A stretch of 64,000 bases of DNA from Mariniflexile fucanivorans (lineage in GTDB: Bacteria > Bacteroidota > Bacteroidia > Flavobacteriales > Flavobacteriaceae). Shown here piece by piece: positions 1 through 9,618 of the stretch (its first letter is position 1; every line of letters starts with the position of its first letter). The notes beneath the pieces were generated by a model, which ran no database searches, was not told the DNA's origin, and saw only the letters and a program-made list of their open reading frames with translations. The position numbers and the translations under genes are program-made. Location: assembly GCF_004341235.1 (NCBI RefSeq), contig NZ_SLUP01000007.1:1-64000 (forward strand), written 5' to 3'.

Positions 1-1727
1 TGTATGGTGTAATTGCCAGCATCGGTCACATTGAATTCTGGAGTAGCCCCAATCTGTTCAATAATCAATGTTGGTCCAGATGTCAATACATATACTACTT
101 CGTAGTTGGCAGGCACCGTAGGAGCTGTTGCTTGAGTAGCGCTAATGGTTACAACGCTTCCCGATAATTGAACAGGGGTTAAGTCTGCTGTTAACGTGCC
201 GGCATCTGCAGTACAAGTCTCTACGGTAATGGGTGCACCGGTTACATCCAATGAAGCGCAGAGTCCGTTAGAGGTTACAAGTCCTAGCACATCCCCACCA
301 GTGGTGGTTCCGGGCACTACGATGGTTGCATCTAAAAAGTTAGGGTCATCGGAATCAGATAGTTCAGCTACCAGAGTATGTATGGTATAATTGCCAGCAG
401 CGGTCACATTGAATTCTGGAGTAGCCCCAATCTGTTCAATAATCAATGTTGGTCCAGAAGTTAGCACATATACTACTTCGTAGTTGGTAGGCACCGTAGG
501 AGCTGTTGCTTGAGTAGCGCTGATGGTTACACCGCTTCCCGATAATTGAACAGGAGTCAAGTCTGCTGTTAACGTGCCGGCATCTGCAGTACAAGTCTCT
601 ACGGTAATGGGCGCACCGGTTACATCCAATGAAGCGCACAGTCCGTTAGAGGTTACAAGTCCTAGCACATCGCCACCAGTGGTGGTTCCGGGCACTACGA
701 TGGTTGCATCCAAAAAATTAGGGTCATCGGAATCGGATAGTTCAGCTACCAGAGTGTGTATAGTATAATTGCCAGCAGCGGTCACATTGAATTCTGGAGT
801 AGCCCCAATCTGTTCAATAATCAATGTTGGTCCAGATGTCAATACATATACCACTTCGTAGTTGGCAGGCACCGTAGGAGCTGTTGCTTGAGTAGCGCTG
901 ATGGTTACACGGCTTCCCGATAATTGAACAGGGGTTAAATCTGCTGTTAACGTACCGGCATCTGCAGTACAAGTCTCTACGGTAATGGGCGCACCGGTTA
1001 CATCCAATGAAGCGCAGAGTCCGTTAGAGGTTACAAGTCCTAGCACATCCCCACCAGTGGTGGTTCCGGGCACTACGATGGTTGCATCCAAAAAATTAGG
1101 GTCATCGGAATCGGATAGTTCAGCTACCAGAGTATGTATGGTGTAATTGCCAGCATCGGTCACATTGAATTCTGGAGTAGCTCCAATCTGTTCAATAATC
1201 AATGTTGGTCCAGATGTCAATACATATACTACTTCGTAGTTGGCAGGCACCGTAGGAGCTGTTGCTTGAGTAGCGCTGATGGTTACACCGCTTCCCGATA
1301 ATTGAACAGGGGTTAAGTCTGCTGTTAACGTGCCGGCATCTGCAGTACAAGTCTCTACGGTAATGGGCGCACCGGTTACATCTAATGAAGCGCACAGTCC
1401 GTTAGAGGTTACAAATCCTAGCACGTCGCCACCAGTGGTGGTTCCGGGCACTACCATGTTTGCATCCAAAAAATTAGGGTCATGGGAATCGGATAATTCA
1501 GCTACCAGAGTGTGTATGGTATAATTGCCAGCAGCGGTCACATTGAATTCTGGAGTAGCTCCAATCTGTTCAATAATTAGTGTTGGTCCAGAAGTTAGAA
1601 CATAAACCACTTCGTAATTAGTAGGCACCGTAGTAGCGGTTGCTTGAGTGGCGCTGATGGTTACGCCGCCTCCCGATATTTGAACAGGGGTTAGGTCTGC
1701 TGTTAAAGTACCGGCACCTGCAGTACA
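1..1727 (-). repeat. Tandem 378-bp coding repeats (4.6 copies)
   Basis: Unit boundaries on the minus strand, read at the TGTACTGCA codons, are 1727, 1349, 971, 593 and 215, giving a strict 378-bp (126-codon) period. Units 2-5 are almost identical at the DNA level. Unit 1, nearest the signal peptide, carries more substitutions (for example GGG for GSG, NMVVP for TIVVP, FVTS for LVTS). Exact length without indels and near identity suggest recent duplication or gene conversion. Confidence 0.95.
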
Positions 1728-1829
1728 TTGTGCATTCAATTCATTGCTGAATAATAAATTAATAAACATCAGCAAGATCAAAGAAGCCAATGTTCTTTGA
1801 ATTTTCTTTACAATGGAAATTTGTTTCAT
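1..1829 (-). CDS. Large secreted repeat protein, 5' part (runs off window)
   Basis: The frame is open from the ATG at 1829 down to the window edge, so the C-terminus is missing. Residues 1-34 form a signal peptide (basic start, hydrophobic LASLILLMFINLLF, cut near LNAQ). From Cys35 the protein consists of 126-residue repeats, each starting with a Cys-Thr-Ala motif and containing YEVVYVLTSGP, GNYTIHTLVAEL and a conserved pair of cysteines. Such repeats occur in very large flavobacterial surface adhesins exported by the type IX system; the export signal would lie in the unseen C-terminus. The function is inferred as cell-surface adhesion or matrix. The repeats look richer in GC than the surrounding genes. 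Several 64-67 residue open frames inside it on either strand are shadows of the repeat. Confidence 0.85.
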   Translation of the reverse strand, partial: MKQISIVKKIQRTLASLILLMFINLLFSNELNAQCTAGAGTLTADLTPVQISGGGVTISATQATATTVPTNYEVVYVLTSGPTLIIEQIGATPEFNVTAAGNYTIHTLVAELSDSHDPNFLDANMVVPGTTTGGDVLGFVTSNGLCASLDVTGAPITVETCTADAGTLTADLTPVQLSGSGVTISATQATAPTVPANYEVVYVLTSGPTLIIEQIGATPEFNVTDAGNYTIHTLVAELSDSDDPNFLDATIVVPGTTTGGDVLGLVTSNGLCASLDVTGAPITVETCTADAGTLTADLTPVQLSGSRVTISATQATAPTVPANYEVVYVLTSGPTLIIEQIGATPEFNVTAAGNYTIHTLVAELSDSDDPNFLDATIVVPGTTTGGDVLGLVTSNGLCASLDVTGAPITVETCTADAGTLTADLTPVQLSGSGVTISATQATAPTVPTNYEVVYVLTSGPTLIIEQIGATPEFNVTAAGNYTIHTLVAELSDSDDPNFLDATIVVPGTTTGGDVLGLVTSNGLCASLDVTGAPITVETCTADAGTLTADLTPVQLSGSVVTISATQATAPTVPANYEVVYVLTSGPTLIIEQIGATPEFNVTDAGNYTI

Positions 1830-2238
1830 GTCTTTTTGTTTAATTATTATTCAATAAAGTTAAACAAAATATTAATTAAAACATCAAATTTCTTAAAAAA
1901 AATGAAATTTTGTTTTTTGATATTGAAAAATTCATGTCAAAATTTGATAAATCAGTAATGAATTTATTTGTTTGATTATCATTAAGTTAATTTCGGTTTA
2001 AGAATTTAAAATATATTGGGAATTAAAAAAAAGATAACAATCAATTAATATGAGTTTATTAAAAATATAGTTTTTTTATTTCTTTATATTTGGAAGAGGA
2101 TAAAAAAGAAAGTAACTAAAACGTTATAGTTTCCGTTATTTTCAAATATTCCGTAATACATGACTTCTGTCATAATTTAGAAAGGAGTCTTCCTTTAATT
2201 TTGATACTTATTAAACATTAAACTATAACATTTTAATT
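1830..2238. other. Divergent AT-rich intergenic region
   Basis: This 409-bp gap separates the leftward surface protein from the rightward methylmalonyl-CoA operon, so it should hold both promoters. It is very AT-rich with no credible open frame or RNA gene. A TAATTTTG box near the right end is the only good promoter-like match seen; nothing convincing was found for the leftward gene. Confidence 0.6.
2196..2203 (+). promoter_or_regulatory. Candidate -7 box for the methylmalonyl-CoA operon
   Basis: TAATTTTG fits the Bacteroidota TAnnTTTG -7 consensus and lies 35 bases before the ATG of the first operon gene. No clear TTTG or TTG is placed 17-23 bases upstream, so the call is tentative. Confidence 0.35.
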
Positions 2239-2643
2239 ATGAATATTACACACATTGAGCACATAGGAATAGCTGTTGATAATCTTGAAGAATCTATTAA
2301 ATATTATGAAGGGGTTTTAGGAATGAAATGCTATTCAATTGAAGAGGTTGTTGATCAGAAGGTGAAGACAGCCTTTTTTTTGGTAGGTAATACAAAAATT
2401 GAATTACTTGAAAGTACATCGCCCGATGGTCCTATTGGGAAATTCATTGAGAAAAAAGGTCAAGGGATACACCACATCGCTTTTGCGGTTAAAAATGCGA
2501 CAGAAGCTTTACAACAAGCTGAGGAAAGAGGCGTAACGCTTATTGATAAAGTATCAAGAAAAGGTGCAGAAGGGTTGAATATTGGTTTTTTACATCCAAA
2601 GTCAACGTTAGGTGTGCTAACAGAACTTTGTTCAAAAGAATAA
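2239..2643 (+). CDS. mce: Methylmalonyl-CoA epimerase
   Basis: This 134-residue protein covers a complete vicinal-oxygen-chelate (glyoxalase-like) fold, the usual length for the enzyme that interconverts (R)- and (S)-methylmalonyl-CoA. The N-terminal HIEHIGIAV, the central GIHHIAFAV and the C-terminal LTELC segments carry the expected metal-binding His and Glu residues. It is the first gene of the operon, 33 bp before the decarboxylase alpha subunit, and links the mutase product (R form) to the S form used by the decarboxylase. The context makes the assignment firm over other VOC enzymes. Confidence 0.93.
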   Translation: MNITHIEHIGIAVDNLEESIKYYEGVLGMKCYSIEEVVDQKVKTAFFLVGNTKIELLESTSPDGPIGKFIEKKGQGIHHIAFAVKNATEALQQAEERGVTLIDKVSRKGAEGLNIGFLHPKSTLGVLTELCSKE

Positions 2644-2676
2644 AAAAATAAAGGGAAAAGCAAATACATCAAAGTA

Positions 2677-4236
2677 ATGGCAAATCAAGATAAAATCAAC
2701 GAACTCATTGAAAAAAGAGTTAAAGCAAGATTAGGTGGTGGTGAAAAACGTATTGATTCCCAGCATGCTAAAGGAAAGTTGACTGCTCGCGAAAGAATTG
2801 ACATTCTTTTGGACGATAATAGTTTTGAGGAGTTTGATATGTTCGTTACCCATAGAACAAAATCATTTGGACTGGATAAGGAAATTTATTTATCCGATGG
2901 TGTTGTAACGGGTCATGGTACTATTGATGGAAAAATTGTTTATGTATTTGCTCAAGATTTTACGGTTTTTGGTGGTTCGCTTTCAGAAACTTACGCCTTA
3001 AAAATCTGTAAAATCATGGATATGGCCATGAAAATTGGTGCGCCTGTAATTGGACTTAATGATAGTGGAGGAGCTCGTATTCAAGAAGGTGTTAGGTCGT
3101 TAGCTGGTTATGCCGAAATTTTCCAAAGAAACATTATGGCATCAGGTGTCATTCCTCAAATTTCGTCCATTTTAGGGCCTTGTGCTGGGGGAGCGGTATA
3201 TTCACCTGCCTTAACAGATTTTACTATCATGACAGACAAAACCAGTTACATGTTTGTAACGGGGCCCAAGGTAGTGCAAACGGTAACAGGTGAAGTGGTA
3301 ACGGCAGAACAATTGGGTGGTGCGAGCATACATTCCACCAAATCTGGGGTATCACACTTTTTGGCTGAAAACGATGAAGAAAATCTGCTTTTAATTAGAA
3401 AATTATTAAGCTATTTACCTTCAAATAACTTGGAAGATCCACCAAGTATTTCAACATCAGACCCTATTGATAGGTTGGATGATATTTTAAATACCATTAT
3501 CCCTGAAAATGCGAATCAAGCTTATGATATTATTGATGTTATTTCAACAATTACAGATAATGGTGAGTTTTTAGAAGTTCACAGAAATTATGCGAAAAAT
3601 ATTGTTGTAGGGTTTGCTCGTTTTAATGGGCGTTCGGTTGGAATTGTAGCTAATCAACCTAAATATTATGCAGGTGTATTGGATAGTGAATCATCTAGAA
3701 AAGCGGCCAGATTTGTGCGTTTTTGTGATGCTTTCAATATTCCCATTGTAACTTTAGTAGATGTACCAGGGTTCTTGCCAGGTACTGGACAAGAATATGG
3801 TGGTATTATTTTACACGGCGCCAAATTATTATTTGCTTATGGAGAAGCTACTGTACCAAAGGTAACCATCACACTTCGTAAATCTTATGGAGGTGCACAT
3901 GATGTGATGAGCTGTAAACAGTTGCGAGGCGATTTAAATTACGCATGGCCAACGGCAGAAATTGCCGTAATGGGTGCTAAAGGTGCTGTTGAGGTTTTAG
4001 AAGGTTCCAATATTAGCAAGATTGAAGATGCTGATGAAAAACAGCATTATATAGAAGAGAAAGAGCACGAATACAATACCAAATTTGCCAACCCATATGT
4101 GGCTGCTAAATATGGTTTTATTGACGATGTTATTGAACCTAGAAACACACGCTTTAGAATCATTAGAGCATTAGAGTTGCTAGCAAATAAAAAGGATGTG
4201 AATCCGCCTAAAAAACACTCAAATATTCCATTGTAA
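2677..4236 (+). CDS. mmdA: Methylmalonyl-CoA decarboxylase alpha subunit (carboxyltransferase)
   Basis: This 519-residue acyl-CoA carboxyltransferase has two crotonase-like halves. GGARIQEGV near residue 130 and [12 protein letters not shown] near 362 are family signatures of acyl-CoA and biotin site loops. On its own it could be the beta subunit of propionyl-CoA carboxylase. The following genes (OadG-like subunit, biotin carrier, membrane beta subunit) and the lack of a biotin carboxylase gene here argue for the sodium-pump decarboxylase, in which it moves CO2 from (S)-methylmalonyl-CoA to biotin. The TAATGA overlap with the next gene implies translational coupling. Confidence 0.9.
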   Translation: MANQDKINELIEKRVKARLGGGEKRIDSQHAKGKLTARERIDILLDDNSFEEFDMFVTHRTKSFGLDKEIYLSDGVVTGHGTIDGKIVYVFAQDFTVFGGSLSETYALKICKIMDMAMKIGAPVIGLNDSGGARIQEGVRSLAGYAEIFQRNIMASGVIPQISSILGPCAGGAVYSPALTDFTIMTDKTSYMFVTGPKVVQTVTGEVVTAEQLGGASIHSTKSGVSHFLAENDEENLLLIRKLLSYLPSNNLEDPPSISTSDPIDRLDDILNTIIPENANQAYDIIDVISTITDNGEFLEVHRNYAKNIVVGFARFNGRSVGIVANQPKYYAGVLDSESSRKAARFVRFCDAFNIPIVTLVDVPGFLPGTGQEYGGIILHGAKLLFAYGEATVPKVTITLRKSYGGAHDVMSCKQLRGDLNYAWPTAEIAVMGAKGAVEVLEGSNISKIEDADEKQHYIEEKEHEYNTKFANPYVAAKYGFIDDVIEPRNTRFRIIRALELLANKKDVNPPKKHSNIPL

Positions 4237-4598
4237 TGACACATATTTTTTTAATGACCGATACGATTACTGAAGGTTACATCATTTTAATAACGGGATT
4301 GTCCATAGTTTTTAGTGGTTTGTTACTGTTAACCTTGTTTTTTAAATTTGCCATGCCTGTAATGCTGTATGTTTATAAAATAATTACTAAAGGTCCAGAT
4401 AAAAAAATAAAGGAAATTTCACCTAAAGTGAACGATCAATTTACTGGTGAAATTGCTGCGGCCATTTCGGCGGCAATTCATATGTATTTAAACAGCCAGC
4501 ACGATCATGAGAATGCTATTTTAACCATAAAACAGGCTAGAAAAATGTATTCTCCTTGGAGTTCTAAAATTTATAGTGCTTATAGAAACAGACTATAA
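4236..4598 (+). CDS. mmdD: OadG-like delta subunit of methylmalonyl-CoA decarboxylase
   Basis: This small protein (120 residues) has one N-terminal membrane helix (about residues 15-45, GYIILITGLSIVFSGLLLL) and a charged cytoplasmic tail containing a predicted helix with EIAAAISAAIHMYL. This is the architecture of the OadG/MmdD anchor that ties the soluble carboxyltransferase and biotin carrier to the membrane pump. Its ATG overlaps the alpha-subunit stop by one base. A second ATG at 4254 would give a shorter protein and is an equally plausible start. The function rests on topology plus position, since this family diverges strongly. Confidence 0.82.
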   Translation: MTHIFLMTDTITEGYIILITGLSIVFSGLLLLTLFFKFAMPVMLYVYKIITKGPDKKIKEISPKVNDQFTGEIAAAISAAIHMYLNSQHDHENAILTIKQARKMYSPWSSKIYSAYRNRL

Positions 4599-4634
4599 TT
4601 CAGAATGATTTAAATCTGATAAAGAAAGGTAACA

Positions 4635-5054
4635 ATGAAAAATTTCTCATTCAAAATAAACGAAAACAGTTACGGAGTTAAAATTGTTTCGCACGAAGAT
4701 AATACTATAGAATTGGAAGTAAACGGGACCTCCTATTCTGTTAAAATGAAAGAAGAGGTTAAAAAAATCAAAACACCAACGCTTGTTCGTAAGCCATCAA
4801 GTGCAACTGTTGAGCCAATTAAAATAAACCCAAGTTCTTCAATAGCCAAAATTATTGCTCCAATCCCAGGTATTATTTTGTCCATTAACGTGAAAATTGG
4901 AGATACCATTAAGGTGGGAGATGTATTATTGGTTTTAGAGGCTATGAAAATGGAAAACAGTATAGCTTCAGAAAAATCAGGTACCGTTACAGCCATTAAT
5001 GTTAAGGTTGGACAACAAGTATTACAAAGTGAAGTCATGATAGAATTAGAATAA
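4635..5054 (+). CDS. mmdC: Biotin carrier subunit of methylmalonyl-CoA decarboxylase
   Basis: The 139-residue protein ends in a biotinyl domain with the classic LEAMKMENSI motif; Lys105 is the biotinylation site. A Pro-rich and Ser-rich linker (about residues 45-70) joins it to an N-terminal beta-rich segment. It carries the carboxyl group from the alpha subunit to the membrane beta subunit. It is 36 bp from the delta gene and 80 bp before the beta gene; that gap holds a strong hairpin. Confidence 0.92.
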   Translation: MKNFSFKINENSYGVKIVSHEDNTIELEVNGTSYSVKMKEEVKKIKTPTLVRKPSSATVEPIKINPSSSIAKIIAPIPGIILSINVKIGDTIKVGDVLLVLEAMKMENSIASEKSGTVTAINVKVGQQVLQSEVMIELE

Positions 5055-5071
5055 TAAAATGATAGGTCATT

Positions 5072-5116
5072 TTAAACGATGCCGAGGAATTTAACCAAAA
5101 TTACCGCATCGTTTAA
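5072..5116 (+). promoter_or_regulatory. Intercistronic hairpin between mmdC and mmdB
   Basis: TTAAACGATGC (5072-5082) pairs perfectly with GCATCGTTTAA (5106-5116) around a 23-base loop. A second small stem (AAAATGA with TCATTTT, about 5057-5073) partly overlaps its left arm, so the two are mutually exclusive. There is no T-tract, so it is not an ordinary terminator. An RNA-stability or translation-tuning role inside the operon is inferred. Confidence 0.6.
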
Positions 5117-5134
5117 TATTTGCCAATCATTAAA

Positions 5135-6463
5135 ATGAAAAAAATGAAGAAAGTAATATTAATATTTGGAGTTCTATCACTACTAGTTTTCATCCGACCT
5201 GTTTTTGGGATGAATGCAAGTTCCGCCAACGTCCAAACAACTACAACAGTTGCACAAATGGAAGACGAAACTAGTGAAAGCTTTTTTGCTGAAGCTGTTA
5301 ATGGTATTAAGCAATTCTATAGTTTTACAGGCTTTGCCAATGCGCAATCGGGCAACATTCTCATGATTTTTATAGGTATTGTATTTATTTATCTGGGAAT
5401 AAAATTTGATTACGAACCACTTTTGTTAATACCTATAGGAACCGGTGTCATACTTGGTAATATTCCTTTTGTGGCAGGCTACCAAACAGGAATATATGAA
5501 ACAGGTTCCGTATTAAATTATTTGTATTTTGGGGTAGTGAAAGGGGTGTATCCACCGCTTATATTTTTGGGTATTGGAGCGATGACGGACTTTTCATCTT
5601 TAATAGCGAACCCTAAACTGATGCTTTTAGGTGCTGCAGCTCAAATTGGGGTATTTGGTACATTTTTAGGTGCTTTATATTTAGGATTTAGTTTGCCCGA
5701 AGCTGGTGCAATAGGTATTATTGGAGGTGCCGATGGACCAACTGCTATTTTCTTGTCATCAAAATTAGCCAATGGGATTAATATTTTGCCCGATGGCACT
5801 ACGGTTAAAAACCTAATAGGACCTATTGCTATTGCAGCCTATTCTTATATGGCATTAGTACCGGTTATTCAACCACCAATCATGAAATTATTAACCACTA
5901 AAAAAGAGCGTTTAATAAGAATGAAACCTCCAAGAGCAGTAACTCAAAAGGAGAAAATGATTTTTCCAGTAGTTGCATTATTGCTAACAACCTTTATTTC
6001 GCCTAGTGCCTTACCATTATTAGGGATGTTGTTCTTCGGGAATTTATTAAAAGAATCTGGTAGAACAGAACGTTTAGCAGATACGGCGCGTACTAAATTA
6101 ATTGATATTGTAACCATCTTGTTAGGTGTTACTGTAGGAGCATCTACCCAAGCAGATATTTTTATTACTAAAGATTCGTTGATGATTTTTGGATTAGGAG
6201 CCATTTCATTTGTTATAGCAACAATGGGCGGATTGCTATTTGCAAAATTCATGAATCTTTTCCTTAAAGGAGAAGATAAGTTAAACCCACTTATTGGTGC
6301 TGCAGGCGTTTCAGCAGTTCCAGATAGTGCTAGGGTAGTGCACGCCGAAGGTATAAAAGCCGACCCGCATAATTACTTGTTAATGCACGCCATGGCGCCA
6401 AACGTTGCCGGAGTTATAGGATCTGCTATTGCTGCCGGTATTATATTGAGTTTTTTAGGATAA
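5135..6463 (+). CDS. mmdB: Methylmalonyl-CoA decarboxylase beta subunit (sodium pump)
   Basis: This 442-residue OadB/MmdB-family membrane protein has many hydrophobic helices. Asp200 in GIIGGADGPTAIF matches the aspartate essential for decarboxylation-driven sodium transport in this family, and SAVPDSARVVH near the C-terminus is also typical. It has an N-terminal extension with a signal-like segment (about residues 1-25) and a linker before the conserved core, as in other Bacteroidota homologues. I start at ATG 5135; an upstream TTG at 5120 is less likely, and ATG 5144 is an alternative. It decarboxylates carboxybiotin and exports sodium across the inner membrane. Confidence 0.93.
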   Translation: MKKMKKVILIFGVLSLLVFIRPVFGMNASSANVQTTTTVAQMEDETSESFFAEAVNGIKQFYSFTGFANAQSGNILMIFIGIVFIYLGIKFDYEPLLLIPIGTGVILGNIPFVAGYQTGIYETGSVLNYLYFGVVKGVYPPLIFLGIGAMTDFSSLIANPKLMLLGAAAQIGVFGTFLGALYLGFSLPEAGAIGIIGGADGPTAIFLSSKLANGINILPDGTTVKNLIGPIAIAAYSYMALVPVIQPPIMKLLTTKKERLIRMKPPRAVTQKEKMIFPVVALLLTTFISPSALPLLGMLFFGNLLKESGRTERLADTARTKLIDIVTILLGVTVGASTQADIFITKDSLMIFGLGAISFVIATMGGLLFAKFMNLFLKGEDKLNPLIGAAGVSAVPDSARVVHAEGIKADPHNYLLMHAMAPNVAGVIGSAIAAGIILSFLG

Positions 6464-6510
6464 ATTAAAATAATAATAATAATACAATCAAATTTTTAAA
6501 ATTTAAAGAA

Positions 6511-7797
6511 ATGAATTTACCAAATAAAATGACAGCAGACGAAGCTGTAAAATTGATTAAATCGGGAGATCGCGTATTAATTCAAGGAGGGTCAGCTACA
6601 CCTCAAGCTTTGATAAGAGCTATGGTTGCTCGCGGTCCTGAATTAAAAGGTGTAGAAATCTGTCATTTACATACAGAGGGAGAATGTGGATATGTTGCTC
6701 CTGAACTAAGAGATAGTTTTCATACTAGTGCCTTTTTTATTGGCGGAAACGTTAGAAAAATGGTTGGTGATACTGTAGATTATATTCCAATTTTTTTAAG
6801 TGATATTCCAAGTTTATTCCGTCAAGGATATATGAATTTAGATGTTGTTTTAGTTAATGTGTCGCCTCCAGACCAACATGGATTTTGTTCTTTAGGAGTT
6901 TCAGTAGATATTGTTTTATCTGGAATTGAGCACGGTAAAACTATTATAGCTCAAATTAACCCAAGAATGCCAAGAACTTTTGGAGATGCTCAGGTTCATT
7001 TAAGAAACTTTTCTGCTTGTGTAGAAGTTGTTGAGGAAATTTATGAAATGAAATTTGTACAACCATCTGAAGAAGAAAAAGCTATTGGTAAAAATATTGC
7101 TGGCATTATTGATGATGGTGCTACACTTCAAATGGGTATTGGTGGAATTCCAAATGCGGTTTTAACTTATTTAACAAACCACAAAAATTTAGGAGTTCAT
7201 ACTGAAATGTTTTCTGAAGGTTTAGTAGATTTGGTTGAAAGAGGCGTTGTTAACGGTTCTCAAAAGAAAACAAATCCATATAAAATTGTATCAGGATTTG
7301 CTATGGGTACTAGAAGATTATACGATTTTATGGATAACAATCCAGAAATTGAAATGAGAGACATCGCTTATGTAAACGACACGTCTATTATCCGTCAAAA
7401 TCCAAAAGCTACAGCCATTAACTCTGCTATAGAAATAGATATTACTGGTCAGGTTTGTGCGGATTCAATTGGTACAAGAATGTTCTCTGGTGTTGGTGGA
7501 CAAATGGACTTTATGCGTGGTGCAGCCTTATCTCAAGGAGGAAAACCAATTATTGCAATTTCCTCACAAACATTAAAAGGCGTCTCTAAAATTACACCAA
7601 TGTTAAAACAAGGTGCAGGCGTAGTAACTACCAGAGCACATGCACGTTTTGTAGCAACCGAATTTGGTATTGCAGAGCTTTTTGGAAGAAACTTAAAACA
7701 ACGTGCAACAGCCTTAAGAGACATTGCACATCCTAATCATAGAGAAGAATTAGATAAAGCTATTTTTGAGAGATTTGGAAATAGTATAACCGTTTAA
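6511..7797 (+). CDS. Acetyl-CoA hydrolase/4-hydroxybutyrate CoA-transferase family protein
   Basis: The 428-residue protein belongs to the Cat1/AbfT class I CoA-transferase family. Glu232 in VHTEMFSEG matches the glutamate that forms the CoA-thioester intermediate, and GVGGQMDFMRGA near residue 330 is the oxyanion and CoA-site loop. Located between the decarboxylase and mutase genes, it most likely moves CoA between propionyl-CoA and succinate or acetate. Substrate choice among succinate, acetate and 4-hydroxybutyrate cannot be read from the sequence. The 47-bp upstream gap and 29-bp downstream gap indicate cotranscription. Confidence 0.85.
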   Translation: MNLPNKMTADEAVKLIKSGDRVLIQGGSATPQALIRAMVARGPELKGVEICHLHTEGECGYVAPELRDSFHTSAFFIGGNVRKMVGDTVDYIPIFLSDIPSLFRQGYMNLDVVLVNVSPPDQHGFCSLGVSVDIVLSGIEHGKTIIAQINPRMPRTFGDAQVHLRNFSACVEVVEEIYEMKFVQPSEEEKAIGKNIAGIIDDGATLQMGIGGIPNAVLTYLTNHKNLGVHTEMFSEGLVDLVERGVVNGSQKKTNPYKIVSGFAMGTRRLYDFMDNNPEIEMRDIAYVNDTSIIRQNPKATAINSAIEIDITGQVCADSIGTRMFSGVGGQMDFMRGAALSQGGKPIIAISSQTLKGVSKITPMLKQGAGVVTTRAHARFVATEFGIAELFGRNLKQRATALRDIAHPNHREELDKAIFERFGNSITV

Positions 7798-7826
7798 ATA
7801 TAAAAGTTGAACATAATATAAATAGT

Positions 7827-9614
7827 ATGGATACTAATAAAAAGCTTTTTTCAGAATTTGCTCCTGTAACCAAGCAGCAATGGATTGAAAAAGTAAATGC
7901 CGATTTAAAAGGCGAAGATTTTAATAAAAAACTAGTTTGGAATAATTTAAGTGGTCTCGATTTTCAGCCTTTTTATACAAATGAAGATGCTATTACCCAA
8001 CTTAAAAACACAGGAGAAAATTCACAAGCATTAGTGAATTACAGAACTGTTGCAGTTTGTTGTGCTGAATCTGGAAACGAATCAGCAAAAAAAGCAGTTG
8101 AAGAAGGTCTTAACGGAATCATTTTTCAGTTAATAGATAAAGTAGCTGTTTCAGAACTTCTAAACGGAATAGATTTAAACACTGTTACAGTTTCTTTTGA
8201 AGTGTATAATAATGCCATTGATTTCACTAAAGATTTAGTGGCTTTTGCAAAAGGGAAAAACCTGAAAGGTTATATTGATACAAAAATTATTTCTAGCTAT
8301 GTAACAACAGCCTCTTTTGATGAAAGTAAAGTGGATGTTGCTGCAGAATTAGTAAAATTAACGGCCGATTTCCCAAACTTTAAAGCCATTACCGTTTCTG
8401 GAACAGAATATTTAGATTCTGGTGCAAACCAAGTTCAAGAGATTGCTTATACTTTAAATTCCTTAGTTTTTTTAGTTGAAAAATTAAAAGAAAAGGGTGT
8501 TGAGGCACAATCCATTTTCAACAACTTAAATGTGCAATTAGCTATAGGCTTAGAGTACTTTGTTGAAATTGGTAAATTCAGAGCGTTTAATAATTTATTA
8601 GCTGAAGTGGCTGCAAAATATGGTGTTACAGATTTTTCTAATACCATAACTGCTAAAACGTCTATTTGGAGTAAATCGGTTACCGATGCAGAAACAAACT
8701 TATTACGTTGTACGACTGAAGCTATGTCTGCCATCTTAGGTAATGTAGATGGTGTTTTAATTGATGCTTACGATAAAGAGTTTAAGAGTTCTTCAGATTT
8801 TTCTAGTAGAATCGCTGGAAACATCACCACTATTTTAAGAGAAGAATCTTATTTTGGGAAAGTTTCAAATCCAGTTGATGGTTCGTATTATATTGAAGAA
8901 GTAAGTTCTAAAATTGCTGAAAAAGCATTGGAATTATTTAAAGCAATTCAATCTGAAGGAGGTTTTTATACTGCTTTTGAAAACGAAACCATTCAACAAC
9001 AAATTGCTGAAATTCGTTTAACAAAATTAAAATTCCTAAGTCAACGTCGTTCTGCCATGGTAGGTATTAACAAATATCCTAACTTAATGGAAACGGTAGA
9101 ACCTAGTATTCTTTCTAAAGCTGATGCTGCAAATCCAAAAGTGTTAACGCCACGAAGAGCGTCTTTAGAAATTGAAGCAATGCGAAGAGTGACTGAAGAA
9201 TTAGTTGCAGCTACTAACGTACGTCCCATAGTGCAATTAGCGAGTTACGGAAATTTAACCATGCGTAAGGCCAGAGCTGCTTTTGCTTATGATTTTATTG
9301 GAGTAAGTGGTTTTGACGTTCACCAAGAAGAAAGCTTTGAAAGCGCTGTAGTTGCTGCTACACAAAGTGCCAAATCTAATTCTCACGTTGTTGTTATCTG
9401 TAGTTCAGATCAAGATTACGATGAAACAGCAATGGACTTCATAAAAGCATTTAGAGCTATTAATACTGATAAAGTATTATTATTAGCTGGTGCTCCTAAA
9501 AATATGGACGAATTAACTGAAGCAGGTTTAGATGGTGTTGTAAATATGAGATCAGATGTTCTTGTAACACTTTCAGCTATTCAGAAAAAAGTTCAAAAAA
9601 CATTAAATTCTTAA
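7827..9614 (+). CDS. mutA: Methylmalonyl-CoA mutase small subunit
   Basis: The 595-residue protein matches the non-catalytic subunit of heterodimeric mutases. It has an N-terminal [11 protein letters not shown] segment, a degenerate TIM barrel, and a C-terminal Rossmann domain (about residues 470-595) lacking the DxHxxG cobalamin motif found in its partner. It stabilises the catalytic subunit. The large-subunit gene starts four bases after its stop, consistent with stoichiometric translation. Confidence 0.93.
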   Translation: MDTNKKLFSEFAPVTKQQWIEKVNADLKGEDFNKKLVWNNLSGLDFQPFYTNEDAITQLKNTGENSQALVNYRTVAVCCAESGNESAKKAVEEGLNGIIFQLIDKVAVSELLNGIDLNTVTVSFEVYNNAIDFTKDLVAFAKGKNLKGYIDTKIISSYVTTASFDESKVDVAAELVKLTADFPNFKAITVSGTEYLDSGANQVQEIAYTLNSLVFLVEKLKEKGVEAQSIFNNLNVQLAIGLEYFVEIGKFRAFNNLLAEVAAKYGVTDFSNTITAKTSIWSKSVTDAETNLLRCTTEAMSAILGNVDGVLIDAYDKEFKSSSDFSSRIAGNITTILREESYFGKVSNPVDGSYYIEEVSSKIAEKALELFKAIQSEGGFYTAFENETIQQQIAEIRLTKLKFLSQRRSAMVGINKYPNLMETVEPSILSKADAANPKVLTPRRASLEIEAMRRVTEELVAATNVRPIVQLASYGNLTMRKARAAFAYDFIGVSGFDVHQEESFESAVVAATQSAKSNSHVVVICSSDQDYDETAMDFIKAFRAINTDKVLLLAGAPKNMDELTEAGLDGVVNMRSDVLVTLSAIQKKVQKTLNS

Positions 9615-9618
9615 GACT

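Noticed and set aside
196-1524. Short 64-residue plus-strand and 67-residue minus-strand open frames inside the repeats
   Set aside because: They recur once per repeat unit and lie in other frames of the large minus-strand gene; they are shadows.
1-1829. Regular 378-bp repetition as a possible CRISPR-like array or satellite
   Set aside because: The period is a multiple of three, units are contiguous without spacers, and one minus-strand frame stays open with a signal peptide at its start, so it is coding.
2677-4236. Propionyl-CoA carboxylase beta subunit
   Set aside because: Possible from this gene alone, but the OadG-like, biotin-carrier and membrane beta genes that follow, and absence of biotin carboxylase, fit the decarboxylase pump better.
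5120-5134. TTG start for mmdB
   Set aside because: ATG codons at 5135 and 5144 follow immediately and begin a normal signal-like N-terminus.
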